DNA from: Spirosoma validum
Lineage (GTDB): Bacteria > Bacteroidota > Bacteroidia > Cytophagales > Spirosomataceae
Direction: 5' to 3'
Assembly: GCF_014699035.1 (NCBI RefSeq)
Contig: NZ_JACXAA010000003.1
Span: 372,001-436,000, forward strand
DNA length: 64,000 nt
Shown: piece after piece, positions 18,020-26,886 of the stretch
How the letters are laid out: each line of letters opens with the position of its first letter
How positions within the stretch are numbered: position 1 is the stretch's first letter
Program-made: the position numbers and the translations under genes
Notes under the pieces: model-generated
The model's database searches: none
What the model saw: only the letters and a program-made list of their open reading frames with translations
Told to the model about the DNA's origin: nothing

Positions 18020-19114
18020 TTATTGAGGATTAGAGAAGGTTTCTATTCTATCTACGTCAATATTGTTATTCGCTTTTGTTTCGCCACCACTTCCCCCGAT
18101 GATTACTGTACTAATAGAGATCGTACCTGACGACCCCGCAGGGGTTAAGCTGCCGTTTAAGCGAAACGTAAGCGCACCTCCTGCTGGAACGGATGCAGAT
18201 GTAGTCAATACGTAATAGTTTGTATTGGAACTCGCGTTGAGATTCCAGACGCTGTTCTGGGGAGCTGATGAAAGGACCAGCGAATACTGAGTTTGTTTCG
18301 TGACATAAACCGTGATCGGTCCGCTGGAGGGAGCCGAATTTAGCTCAACTACATCGACTCGTACTGTGAAGTCGGAATTTCCATACAGGGTAGAGGGAGT
18401 GGTTGTAATGATAGGAGTCAAATCCGGAACCTGTACACCCCCTGAAACGATCAGGGAAAACATCGTATTCGTCGTTAACCCTTTTGAGTTTTGGGCAGTG
18501 ATGGTAATCTGCGACGTACTATTTTCAGTGGCAGTCCCAAAGATGAGTACACCGTTGAACGAAAAGCCGTCAGGTAAACCTGAAGCAGTCAGGGTTAACG
18601 GATCGTTTTGAGGGTCAGAGAACGTATTCGAAGGAATAATAAAAACGAAACTCTGGCCAACTGTAGCTGTCTGCGTACCAATTGGGTTCGATACGGTAGG
18701 GCGGAGGGCCTGGTTAGGATCTCCGTTTGGAATGACGGTAATAACGGCTTCACTGATGTCACTGACACAGCCATTCGCCGAACAGAGTGTTGGAACGACG
18801 ACCGTTCCAGTTGTGCTTGTCGGTACCGAAAACGCAGTTCCTGGGGCAATGGTATTTACCCCACCATTGCCAAAATATTGGATAATACCACCCGGACAGC
18901 CCGTCGCTGTAACGCTGACAGGCCCACTCCCAACCACGGCTGTGGCTGCAGAAGGTGTTAGTACAGGGGGCAGAAGTCCGCAGGGATTTGTAAAGCTGGC
19001 GGCCGACGTAATTACAGGAGCCGCCGTTACGTTGGCTGCCACTGTTAGGCCGATCAGTAGCCACATACAGCGGATAAAGGCGGTAAAAGCAGAGGTCGGT
19101 AGCTGTAATTGCAT
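18020..19114 (-). CDS. Secreted protein with putative Ig/cadherin-like domains
   Basis: The 364-residue protein from ATG 19114 begins with a signal peptide (hydrophobic CMWLLIGLTVAANVTAAP). It contains a Ser/Thr/Pro-rich first half with four cysteines, then a putative-Ig (CADG/He_PIG) domain with TVGQSFVFIIPSNTFSDPQN, LTLTASGLPDGFSF and GVLIFGTATENSTSQITITA. A C-terminal beta-sandwich of CARDB/DUF11 flavour (TPIITTTPSTLYGNSDFTVR) ends in NNNIDVDRIETF. No type IX sorting domain is visible. It is probably an extracellular or surface protein of unknown role, with its own terminator downstream. Confidence 0.7.
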   Translation of the reverse strand: MQLQLPTSAFTAFIRCMWLLIGLTVAANVTAAPVITSAASFTNPCGLLPPVLTPSAATAVVGSGPVSVTATGCPGGIIQYFGNGGVNTIAPGTAFSVPTSTTGTVVVPTLCSANGCVSDISEAVITVIPNGDPNQALRPTVSNPIGTQTATVGQSFVFIIPSNTFSDPQNDPLTLTASGLPDGFSFNGVLIFGTATENSTSQITITAQNSKGLTTNTMFSLIVSGGVQVPDLTPIITTTPSTLYGNSDFTVRVDVVELNSAPSSGPITVYVTKQTQYSLVLSSAPQNSVWNLNASSNTNYYVLTTSASVPAGGALTFRLNGSLTPAGSSGTISISTVIIGGSGGETKANNNIDVDRIETFSNPQ

Positions 19115-19264
19115 AGATACGTGTGTGATTAAATTGAGTAGTCGTCGTAAAATCAAAGGTATAGGAAAAAACTGGCAGGTATAAACGGTGTCTGCTGGTT
19201 TTCAGGGGTTTTCGTCGGTTTCATGATGCTTATATTTATTAAACGGCGAAATAGATCGACGTTA

Positions 19265-20395
19265 TTAAGGCACTTGCTGACGTAAATAATCGGAATGATA
19301 CTGCCGTAGCAACGCATCCAACTGGTTTCCCAAACGGTAGCGTAAGCCGACATTATTTCCACCCCCGTTATACGAATACTCCCAGCGAAACTCCTCCGTT
19401 GTTCGTAAGCGAAACCGCTTCGACTGGGCCAACCGACCGGGTGGAATCGGGATGGCAAAGTTGAAACCCGCCGTTGAGGCTTTCGAGGTTTTCATGGCGA
19501 ATATGCCTACTTCGACCGAATAGATCTGCCGGATGAAATCCAGCCGTACCCCCCGATCCTGGTACAGGTACTGCCCGCCCGACAGCTTAAGCGTAATGTC
19601 GTGCTTACGGAACCGGTACGCTACGTCGGCCAGTACCATCGCTTTGTTCATCGATTCGTAATAAATTCCTCTCGTCGGAAAATAATAATCTCCCGTGAGG
19701 CTGGCTTCAAGACCGAACGACCAGGGTTTAGTAAGGTTAGCCCGTCGGTACTGAAGATTCACCCCGTATTGATTGCTATAAAACAAGCCAACCGATCCAC
19801 TCAAAAAATTCTGCTCATCCAACGCCAGAAACTGGTTCAGGTAAATCGGAGCTGGCCGAATATTCATGGGCTGGTTGTCGTAGTTGTTTGTTATGGGAAA
19901 CAATACGCCCGCATTCAACACCAATCCCCGACTCAGGTACAACTGCGTCTGTAAAAGCAAACTCGTTTTTGTCTGGAACGGGTCCATCTTGAATCCGAAG
20001 TTGGCAATCACCTCCGGTTGTATCCGAAAGTCGAGTTTATAATGACCCGGTCCGGCTGGAATGAGCTTTCCTAAGGCTTTTCGGTCGCTACGTGACAACA
20101 GCCGGGTTTGCCAGTTATTGCCCGGTTGGTAGCCAGCGATGGGTATTCCCTGGTAAAGCGGAACAAACTCCGTTGCCGATGGTAACGACAACGCCTGACT
20201 CAATTCCAGTAAGCCAATCACCGGATTCCGATACAGTCGCTGTTCGTAATAAACCCGCTGAGCCGTGCTGTCAAGGGTGAGATTTTCCACATTCATCAGG
20301 CTTCGTTGCCGGTCCTGCTGGCAGAACCCTACTTGAACAGACCAGCACAAAAACACCACAATGAAAACAACGCCTAACCGACTGGTATACCTCAT
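19265..20395 (-). CDS. YjbH-like outer-membrane protein, C-terminal half
   Basis: A 376-residue protein starting at ATG 20395 with a signal peptide (MRYTSRLGVVFIVVFLCWSV). It is rich in beta-barrel strands ending in aromatic residues (YLSRGLVLNAGVLFPITN, LSGSVGLFYSNQYGVNLQYR, WSFGLEASLTGDYYFPTRG). The lipoprotein-like YjbH/GfcD proteins of enterobacterial polysaccharide operons carry a comparable barrel after the domain seen in the next gene upstream. The assignment rests on barrel pattern and position and is less secure than for the neighbour. The two genes are 75 bp apart on the same strand. Confidence 0.55.
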   Translation of the reverse strand: MRYTSRLGVVFIVVFLCWSVQVGFCQQDRQRSLMNVENLTLDSTAQRVYYEQRLYRNPVIGLLELSQALSLPSATEFVPLYQGIPIAGYQPGNNWQTRLLSRSDRKALGKLIPAGPGHYKLDFRIQPEVIANFGFKMDPFQTKTSLLLQTQLYLSRGLVLNAGVLFPITNNYDNQPMNIRPAPIYLNQFLALDEQNFLSGSVGLFYSNQYGVNLQYRRANLTKPWSFGLEASLTGDYYFPTRGIYYESMNKAMVLADVAYRFRKHDITLKLSGGQYLYQDRGVRLDFIRQIYSVEVGIFAMKTSKASTAGFNFAIPIPPGRLAQSKRFRLRTTEEFRWEYSYNGGGNNVGLRYRLGNQLDALLRQYHSDYLRQQVP

Positions 20396-20470
20396 TTGCA
20401 AATACGTACTCAACACTGGCCACTACGGGCAAACGAACTACTCTATAAACCTACCCGACCGTAATCGCCC

Positions 20471-21340
20471 TCACTTTGGGATTGCTGTCTGTTGGCTCAA
20501 CCGTTTCGGTAGTTTACGCAACGAAACCGCGTAGGAGGTTCCAAACGTGATCTGATCGAAATTGATGACACCTGCCTGTAACGTCCACCGCTCAAAGAGT
20601 TTGGCGTAGGCCCCTACATTCAGATGTCGCGAGTCCCATTCCAGCATTCCCCCCAGATTCTGTTTAAACCGCAGCGCGATCCCGCCAAATGGCCCTGATA
20701 AATAGGGATTAGGCCGGTCGTTTTTATTATGCAGTTTATAGTTGGTGAAGATGTTGTAATCATTCCCCACGTTATCACTTCGATCGAAATAATACGGACT
20801 GCCAAAACCGGCCGTGACTTCCGCCGTTACGTTTTCGCTGAGCGTAAAATTCTTTGTCGCCATAGCGGCATAGGTCACGAGCGAATTATCAATACCAAAA
20901 GGAGCGGAGACAACCATTGCAACCGATGGCCTGCGTTCGCGCTCTGTCAATACAGCATACTTGATATCAAACTGGCGATCGCCGATGCCCCGCTCATTTA
21001 AAGGGATATAGCCATTGACCCGAAATATATTTATGTTGACTTCCAGCCTGGGTAAAATGGCCAGAGTTGCATAAAAGATACTATTAGAGGATCCCACTGA
21101 TTCCAACGAGTCTGGGTTTCTAGCGTTCGGATTGGCCGATCGGGGATCATAGTGCGACGGATTGTAATGATACCCGATATGAAACGTACCGTCCGATAAA
21201 ACCCGGGCTGTCGGGATGTTGAGCAGCCCCGGCTTTCCCGATATGTTTACCTGCGCTATTCCACGCTGCGTTACCAGTATACCAATAATCGCCAATGACC
21301 ACTGTACACTCAGCTTCCTGATCCAGCCTGCGCTGTTCAT
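20471..21340 (-). CDS. YjbH-like outer-membrane protein, N-terminal half
   Basis: The 289-residue protein begins at ATG 21340 with a signal peptide. The mature start ISGKPGLLNIPTARVLSDGT and the following FHIGYHYNP are typical of the YjbH N-terminal region, where a GLLN-x-PTAR turn begins a barrel. Further strands include GIGDRQFDIKYAVL and VTAEVTAGFGSPYYF. In E. coli, YjbH and GfcD are single long proteins linked to exopolysaccharide export. Here the equivalent appears to be two genes lying just outside a large polysaccharide locus. Function is inferred. Confidence 0.65.
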   Translation of the reverse strand: MNSAGWIRKLSVQWSLAIIGILVTQRGIAQVNISGKPGLLNIPTARVLSDGTFHIGYHYNPSHYDPRSANPNARNPDSLESVGSSNSIFYATLAILPRLEVNINIFRVNGYIPLNERGIGDRQFDIKYAVLTERERRPSVAMVVSAPFGIDNSLVTYAAMATKNFTLSENVTAEVTAGFGSPYYFDRSDNVGNDYNIFTNYKLHNKNDRPNPYLSGPFGGIALRFKQNLGGMLEWDSRHLNVGAYAKLFERWTLQAGVINFDQITFGTSYAVSLRKLPKRLSQQTAIPK

Positions 21341-21381
21341 CAAAACGAATCGTTAATTAACGTACTTAGCTAAATTTATTT

Positions 21382-21463
21382 AACCACAGAGACACAAAGC
21401 ACACAGAGATAATTTATTGACCGTCAACTTCCAGACATCTGTTTGCTTTGTGTTTCTGTGGTT
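21382..21463. repeat. Inverted repeat (aaccacagagacacaaag type)
   Basis: Bases 21382-21404 pair with 21441-21463 with two mismatches in 23. The stem encloses a 36-nt AT-rich loop. It lies between the YjbH-like gene start and the end of the lipoprotein gene, and could be a terminator or a dispersed palindrome. Confidence 0.65.
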
Positions 21464-21541
21464 GATAAGCCAATCTGATTCTACTTGATTGCTTAGCGTT
21501 CCAATTTCCCGGTAGACTGGAATCCCGTCTACGCTACGTAA

Positions 21542-22618
21542 CTAGTTTCCGGTTCCCTGATTATGGCAGCTATCGAACAATTGAAGCACGATTCGCTGTG
21601 CCTGCCGGATCGTTGCGTTGAAATTGGAATTGATGGTATTGATGTCAGTATCCCGGGCAAATTTCGCGGACGCCACTTTTATCGTAGACGTAATCGCGCA
21701 CGTGTTGAACTCGGCTGCCCGCAGGCTAAAGTACAGTTGAATTTGCTGCGCGTATAAGGTATAAAGGAAGGCTTTCAATACGTTATAGTTGGTTGGTCCT
21801 AGCGTTGCCTGAGCTGAGTTGAGGTCGTTCAGACTAGTGGTCAGCGCCTGATTAGCCTGCGTCACTAACGTATTATACTCGGATAGTTTGCCATTTACAC
21901 AGCCAGGTACGTCAGCTTCTGCAGACGCTTTTGCCTGGGTATAAGTAGCCTCCACCTGAGCTGCCTGGTTTTGCCGATCACCTTCCAGACCAAAGATTTT
22001 CGCATCGTAGAGGTCGTTGGCCTGTTTGAAACAGGGATCACCGTTCGATGGGTACTGAATCGCCGAAATCGAGATTGGAACGGCTATCGAAGATACCGTG
22101 CCCGGACCGACAATGGATGTTGTGGTGGGACCGATCGTCTGACCATTCACTTTCGGATAGGTGACCGTCACAAAATAAGGCTGTAAGACCGGATTGGCCA
22201 CCAGATTATTGATGGTTGCCTGTAGCGGAGTCGGCAATGTTCCACCTGAATTCAGCGTATTGATTACCTGCGTAGTGAAACTGGAATTTAGCGACTCTGC
22301 CGACACACCTGCTGCCGCTAGAGCCGCGCTCATATTAGCCACTGCCTGTGTAACTACGGGCGGAACGGAACCCATCGAGGGAATGCTGGCAATGCCGCTT
22401 TTTACCTGGCTTGCCTGCGACGACTGGGTTATCGTAGCGGGCGTAACCGTTACGGGCGGGGGAGCCGATACCCGAAGACTCGGTAACGCTAATTCTTTCA
22501 GGGAATCAAACGTAAAGGGAGCTAACGGCTCGGCGTCCTGATTCCGGCAGGCATATACCAGTAAGACGAGACATAGCCCATAGAATGACCATACAAACTT
22601 GTTTGTAAATGTTTTCAT
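21542..22618 (-). CDS. Lipoprotein of unknown function
   Basis: A 358-residue protein with a lipobox (LCLVLLVYACRNQ; Cys24 the likely lipidated residue). A Pro/Thr/Ser/Val-rich segment (residues 40-80) follows, then an Ala/Asn-rich region, and the last ~150 residues are predicted helical with YDAKIFGLEGDRQNQAAQ and AQATLGPTNYNVLKAF. There are four further cysteines in this part (DPCFKQ, DVPGCVNG, FNTCAI, DSCHNQ), possibly two disulfides. No known family was recognised. It has no obvious operon partner and sits 424 bp from the phosphatase gene that runs the other way. Confidence 0.65.
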   Translation of the reverse strand: MKTFTNKFVWSFYGLCLVLLVYACRNQDAEPLAPFTFDSLKELALPSLRVSAPPPVTVTPATITQSSQASQVKSGIASIPSMGSVPPVVTQAVANMSAALAAAGVSAESLNSSFTTQVINTLNSGGTLPTPLQATINNLVANPVLQPYFVTVTYPKVNGQTIGPTTTSIVGPGTVSSIAVPISISAIQYPSNGDPCFKQANDLYDAKIFGLEGDRQNQAAQVEATYTQAKASAEADVPGCVNGKLSEYNTLVTQANQALTTSLNDLNSAQATLGPTNYNVLKAFLYTLYAQQIQLYFSLRAAEFNTCAITSTIKVASAKFARDTDINTINSNFNATIRQAQRIVLQLFDSCHNQGTGN

Positions 22619-23042
22619 ATGTAATGCGTATATGGAACTGATAAATCAAATGGTGTTCGCGTACTTTTCTGGGTCAGGTTAGCTGATAATCAGACCACTC
22701 GGCCATAACGAGTACACACGTTGACTTTAATCGATGAAATGCCTGACTTCTTAGTCGAAATTACCCTTTAGTTGACGCTGGTAACATCCGTTACTATCGC
22801 TGAACTGGGTTGATTGGCTTCTGCACTTTACTGGGGCAATATATTGGTAACGAATGATTTATAAGCACTTTAGCGATCAGTAAATACGCATGAATTTATT
22901 ATTCGGCGGAAGTTGAGCCTCCTAATCGGGAACACTATACCAATCACTTTTTTTCGTATACTGCCGGTCATTTCACTATGCTATTATCGCACGTTTGGCA
23001 AAAAGCCTACCTTTGCGCTTTTACCGAGTAAGCTTCCGGAAG
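22619..23042. other. Intergenic region between divergent lipoprotein and phosphatase genes
   Basis: This 424-bp gap holds the promoters for both genes. No coding sequence was found apart from upstream in-frame codons of the phosphatase. Its one distinctive element is the 18-nt sequence at 22891-22908, described separately. Confidence 0.6.
22891..22908 (+). promoter_or_regulatory. 18-nt element shared with 54301-54318
   Basis: The sequence tgaatttattattcggcg is found here, 135 bp before the phosphatase start, and again exactly at 54301-54318 beyond the other end of the polysaccharide locus. In both places a taaata word precedes it by three or four bases. It may be a shared regulator-binding site. 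Confidence 0.5.
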
Positions 23043-23801
23043 ATGAATCAAGCCTGGAACTGGTTGAAAAACCAGCTGACGCACAGAGAGCCGACTGGTA
23101 CGGCTACCCGCTGTTTCTGGCAGACAGACGTGCATTCTCATCTGATCCCGGGCATCGACGATGGGGTGAAAACCATCGACCAATCGCTCACCTGCATTCG
23201 TCAGTTGTCGGAATGGGGGATTCAGAAGATCATCACTACGCCCCACGTAAGCCACGACCATTACCCGAACGATACCGTCGGCATTCTGGAGGGTCTTGAT
23301 TTCCTGCGGCAACAGGTCGATCGCGAAGGGATTCCGGTTCAGATCGACGTAGCCGCCGAATACTTGCTGGACGATTTTTTCCTTCAGCGACTGGACAGCG
23401 CATCCTTACTTACGTTTGGGGCCGAGCGTTACCTGCTGGTTGAAACGGGTTGGCTGGCTCGCCCACTGCTGTTAGACGAGATGATTTTCCGGATTCAGAC
23501 CAACGGCTACACACCGATTCTGGCCCATCCGGAGCGCTATCCGTATTACATCAACGATTCCGACGGAATGGCCCGTCTTCGTGATTTGGGTTGCCTGTTT
23601 CAACTCAACTGGATGTCGCTGTCAGGGCGCTACGGTCCCCACGTCCGAAATCAGGCGAAAGTCCTTCTAAAGAACAAATGGGTCGATTTTATTGGTAGCG
23701 ACGTGCACCGCCCCGAAGATCTTCCCGCCTTACTGGCCCTGTTTTCATCACCCGCTTTTGAGTTATTGGCTCAGCAGCCGCTACGAAACGGGAAGTTGTA
23801 A
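23043..23801 (+). CDS. CpsB/YwqE-type PHP-fold tyrosine phosphatase
   Basis: The 252-residue protein starts at ATG 23043. It has the PHP metal-binding set: DVHSHLIPGIDDG near residue 29, the ITTPHVSHDHYP segment, ILAHPERYPYY and the final GSDVHRPEDLP. These match the Mn-dependent CpsB/YwqE/Wzb-type phosphatases that dephosphorylate the tyrosine tail of bacterial polysaccharide co-polymerase kinases. The likely substrate is the Wzc-like kinase at 49980-52319. The gene converges on the end of the polysaccharide operon, with a palindromic island between. Confidence 0.9.
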   Translation: MNQAWNWLKNQLTHREPTGTATRCFWQTDVHSHLIPGIDDGVKTIDQSLTCIRQLSEWGIQKIITTPHVSHDHYPNDTVGILEGLDFLRQQVDREGIPVQIDVAAEYLLDDFFLQRLDSASLLTFGAERYLLVETGWLARPLLLDEMIFRIQTNGYTPILAHPERYPYYINDSDGMARLRDLGCLFQLNWMSLSGRYGPHVRNQAKVLLKNKWVDFIGSDVHRPEDLPALLALFSSPAFELLAQQPLRNGKL

Positions 23802-24241
23802 CCCCACCCCCACCGGATCGCCGGACCGTCCACCCCTTCAACTAATGGGAGCCGGTCGGTCATTGCCGGGCTTGCCTTCACACTAGTTGTTTTAGTCCTT
23901 TCCTACGGGCTAATCTTGTACGCGTTTTGCAATAGCCCCAGTAGGGGCGGCCTGTCAATAGAAAACCGATACCTTAGCCGACCCTAAGCGCCGTAGGTGC
24001 GTCCCTAAACGCTGAAAACGAGGTCGCACCTACGGCGCTTCAGGAAAATGAATTGATACTTTCAGCTATTAACAGGTCGCCCCAACGGGGCTAGCAGTAA
24101 CCAAGATTTACTGTTTAGTGAAACCCTTATTATGTTGGCCTCTCGTGTCGGCTTACTCTCTGCTTTTTTAAGCCCCTCCATTAGTTCAAGGGGTGGACGG
24201 TCCGGCGGTCCGGCGATCCGGCGGTCCGGTTGGGGTGGGGT
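23801..24241. repeat. Nested palindromic island between convergent genes
   Basis: Three sets of inverted repeats lie within one another. The outer arms are 23801-23850 and 24176-24241 (accccacccc...ggggtggggt), the right arm being longer because the 8-bp unit gtccggcg is present about four times. The middle arms are 23933-23960 and 24067-24093, with a few mismatches. The inner arms aagcgccgtaggtgcg (23986-24001) and 24025-24040 match perfectly. The whole fills the 448-bp gap between the phosphatase stop and the glycosyltransferase stop. No gene is seen inside it. It resembles a MITE-like or composite REP element. Confidence 0.75.
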
Positions 24242-24249
24242 ATATCATA

Positions 24250-25512
24250 TCACAACGCAACCGACTCGGTCACTTCCTGTTCCGCGCCCTGCAGCCGTAG
24301 CAGTTCCTGTTCAAACTGCTGGAGAATCTCGTCTTTGCTGAGGTATTGCCGGGCATAGGCACGGGCCTGTTGCCGATAGTGTGTCGTATCTTCCGTAAGC
24401 GCCTTATCAATCCCCGCGATCAATGCCTGTACCGATTCGGGCTCAATCAGGATGCCCATCTGATGCGTAGCCACGACATCGTATAACGTCGTTCCCGGAA
24501 CGGCCGACACCAGCGCACAGCCACCAGCCGCCAGAATACTGGTCAGTTTAGAGGGTAGCACCAGGTCCGAAGCCGATTTCTTCTGGAGGACTAAATGTAC
24601 ATCCGCCGTTGCTAACAGAGCTGATAACTTTTCATAAGGTTGCAACGGATGAAACGCTACGTTGGTCAATTGGTAGGCATTAACCAGCGATTCCAATCGG
24701 GTTTTGCCACCCCCTGAGCCAAAGATCAAAAACCGGATGTCGGAACGTAGTGCATAGTGCTTTGCCGCTTCAATGATCAGTTCCAGTCCCTGCTTTTCGC
24801 CTAAACTTCCTGAATACAGAATCATCTTGTCGGTATCGCTTATGCCCAGTTCAGAACGTAGCGACGCGGTACGGGGTAGGGGACGGATCACCTGCTCATC
24901 GACCCAGTTCGGAAATAGCAGACAGGGCGACGGCAACACGTTCTTATCGGCTACTTTCCGGACCATGCCCTCGCTGATGGTTGAGACGACGGCGCAACGT
25001 TTGAGAATGAACTTTTCGATGGAGAAGAGCAGGTCGACAAAGGTTTTATTTTTGATCATACCCAGCTCTTTGGCCATGTCGACCTGTAGATCCTGCAAAT
25101 GGTACCAAAGCGGTACGTTGCGCAGGATGGAATAGAGCGTAGGCAGCAGGCCAATCTGGAACGGGGGCGATACACAGATGACAGCATCATACCGCTTTCC
25201 CAGTAATACGTTTAACCAGTATGGCAAACTGCTGAGCACGAAGGAAAATTCATGCAAGATCCGCTTCAGCGTGGTTACTTTCTTCGGTACGTAGAACGGG
25301 CAGCGGTGTACCGTAACCCCGTCGATCGTCTCCGTAAACCACCCCGCACCTTTATAGCGATCATGAATTTCCCACTCCGGATAATAGGGCATAGCGGTAA
25401 TGATCCGAACCGAATGGCCTTGCTGAGCCAGCCAGGCCCCCATCTCACCGGTATATTTACCAACTCCCGTTAACTCAGGCGCATAATTAATGTCGTAAAT
25501 CAGTATCCGCAT
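24250..25512 (-). CDS. GT4 glycosyltransferase, WcaI-like
   Basis: A 420-residue GT-B enzyme, the last gene of the polysaccharide locus. MRILIYDINYAPELTGVGKY starts the acceptor domain and YYPEWEIHDRYKG, DLQVDMAKELG and ILYSGSLGEKQGLELIIEAA belong to the colanic-acid WcaI-type branch of family 4. The donor-site segment is LPSKLTSILAAGGCALVSA. It should add a sugar from a nucleotide donor to a lipid-linked glycan at the cytosolic face of the membrane. Which sugar cannot be told. The nested palindromes just downstream may end transcription. Confidence 0.88.
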   Translation of the reverse strand: MRILIYDINYAPELTGVGKYTGEMGAWLAQQGHSVRIITAMPYYPEWEIHDRYKGAGWFTETIDGVTVHRCPFYVPKKVTTLKRILHEFSFVLSSLPYWLNVLLGKRYDAVICVSPPFQIGLLPTLYSILRNVPLWYHLQDLQVDMAKELGMIKNKTFVDLLFSIEKFILKRCAVVSTISEGMVRKVADKNVLPSPCLLFPNWVDEQVIRPLPRTASLRSELGISDTDKMILYSGSLGEKQGLELIIEAAKHYALRSDIRFLIFGSGGGKTRLESLVNAYQLTNVAFHPLQPYEKLSALLATADVHLVLQKKSASDLVLPSKLTSILAAGGCALVSAVPGTTLYDVVATHQMGILIEPESVQALIAGIDKALTEDTTHYRQQARAYARQYLSKDEILQQFEQELLRLQGAEQEVTESVAL

Positions 25513-25571
25513 GCAGTCATTTGTATAGCGTTTTCCGTAGAGATGTCGTCCTTTGTGTCTCTACAGACCAT

Positions 25572-25985
25572 TCAGGCGAAGGGTTTTCTCGCAGATTTTT
25601 TCAGAAAAGTGAACGTAGCCGCAAGGGCTAGACCGCTAAAAGCACCTACAGCGCCCCAGCCTACATCAGCCCAATCAAAGTTTCGCTCGGGTAAAACTAA
25701 CTGACCGAGTTCGGCTATAAACACAACTGCCGTTAAACTAACCCAGGCCATTATCCAGGCTAGCCACTTCCGTTGCGTTAATACCAGCCAGCTACCAGTG
25801 ACAATGCCCAGGAATATCAGCGGCACGGCAGTACGTAGGTTCTCGTTTTGTTGTCTATCTACCCAAGTCGCTAACCAAGCAGGTAAATAGCCTAATAAAG
25901 CAAGACGAGGACTAGGCACCCAGCTGAAATAAAAAACCAGTGTTACGCCGATCAGGACGAAAAGATAAAAAGGAGCCAGACGCAC
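25572..25985 (-). CDS. VanZ-like family membrane protein
   Basis: A 137-residue protein with four hydrophobic segments starting from a GTG. The closing part, ELGQLVLPERNFDWADVGWG followed by AVGAFSGLALA, has the typical VanZ-like E-x-x-Q...R-x-x-D pattern. VanZ-like proteins occur near polysaccharide genes in many Bacteroidota; their role is not known. It lies 10 bp downstream of a GT2 gene and is probably part of the operon. Confidence 0.75.
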   Translation of the reverse strand: MRLAPFYLFVLIGVTLVFYFSWVPSPRLALLGYLPAWLATWVDRQQNENLRTAVPLIFLGIVTGSWLVLTQRKWLAWIMAWVSLTAVVFIAELGQLVLPERNFDWADVGWGAVGAFSGLALAATFTFLKKSARKPFA

Positions 25986-25995
25986 TACGTTCAGT

Positions 25996-26886
25996 TCAAA
26001 TCGATTCTACCTGTCTTGCTCGTTCAGAAGTTAAAGAGGCTTTTTCAGCTTGTTTTAATTCTCTAATCTTCAAATACGTTTGGGTGAAATACGCCATTTT
26101 AAGAATGGCAAAGGCAAAACCACGCGTTCCGTCGCGAAAGCCACCCATCAGAAAAAAACTACCCAGGAAATAAATAGGGCCGAGCAGGGGCGTTTGCATC
26201 AGCCCGTATTTCACCTTCTGCATCCATGACCAACGTTGAACCGTCTGTGTGTCTTTCGACAGTTTCAGAAACCGCGCGGCCTCCCAACTTGAATACTCAT
26301 TGTGTTTGGCAACGTAGTATGACACCCCGCGTAAATCCTTGTGATCGATTTTGCTACGGATCATACCAATCTCGCCGTTGAGTACCGGATGCTCATGGAT
26401 TTCCATATCTAGTTGGCTCCATTGGTCTTCATCAATCCGTTCGTACTCACCAGCGTCTACCTGAAACAAAGCTAGCTTATGCAGGAAATAACCACCCTTA
26501 TTTTGTTTGCCCAGAAAGTAAATGGTGTAGCGTAGCCAGTACCCTACTTTATTCTCATCCCGTTGTAATGTTTCTCGAAGATCGGCTTTGAATTCTTCCG
26601 TCAGCACTTCATCCGCATCCAGAAACATAACCCATTTGGTTGTAGGTGTATGATTGCGCAGATACCAATTTCTCTTCTTTGGAAACTTACCATCCCAGTC
26701 AAAATGAATCACCTCCGCACCATACGACTTAGCTACGTCCACCGTGTTATCCGTACTCCTCGAATCAATCACCACTACCTGACGGGCTAAATCTGTACCA
26801 ATAGCCGTCAGACATTCAGGCAAATTCTGCTCTTCGTTGCGTACTGGAACAGCAATAGTTAGATCTAATAAAAAATTGCTATTCAT
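25996..26886 (-). CDS. GT2 glycosyltransferase (WaaE/KdtX-like)
   Basis: A 296-residue GT-A enzyme from ATG 26886; the start overlaps the stop of the upstream gene by one base (TGATG-type coupling). LTIAVPVRNEEQNLPECLTA is the nucleotide-binding start, VVIDSRSTDNTVDVAKSYGA and FPKKRNWYLRNH follow, and FLDADEVLT holds the DxD-type metal site. This resembles the lipopolysaccharide glucosyltransferase WaaE branch of family 2. A hydrophobic patch near residue 240 may anchor it to the membrane. Confidence 0.87.
   Translation of the reverse strand: MNSNFLLDLTIAVPVRNEEQNLPECLTAIGTDLARQVVVIDSRSTDNTVDVAKSYGAEVIHFDWDGKFPKKRNWYLRNHTPTTKWVMFLDADEVLTEEFKADLRETLQRDENKVGYWLRYTIYFLGKQNKGGYFLHKLALFQVDAGEYERIDEDQWSQLDMEIHEHPVLNGEIGMIRSKIDHKDLRGVSYYVAKHNEYSSWEAARFLKLSKDTQTVQRWSWMQKVKYGLMQTPLLGPIYFLGSFFLMGGFRDGTRGFAFAILKMAYFTQTYLKIRELKQAEKASLTSERARQVESI

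Noticed and set aside
18732..19184. 150-codon plus-strand frame opposite the Ig-like gene
   Set aside because: It mirrors a gene with a signal peptide and domain pattern on the other strand and has no start context or family match.
22913..23299. 128-codon plus-strand frame overlapping the phosphatase start
   Set aside because: It is in a different frame from the phosphatase gene and has low-complexity, implausible composition.
23801..24241. Possible CRISPR array in the repeat island
   Set aside because: The repeats are inverted and nested, with no regular spacers and no cas genes near.
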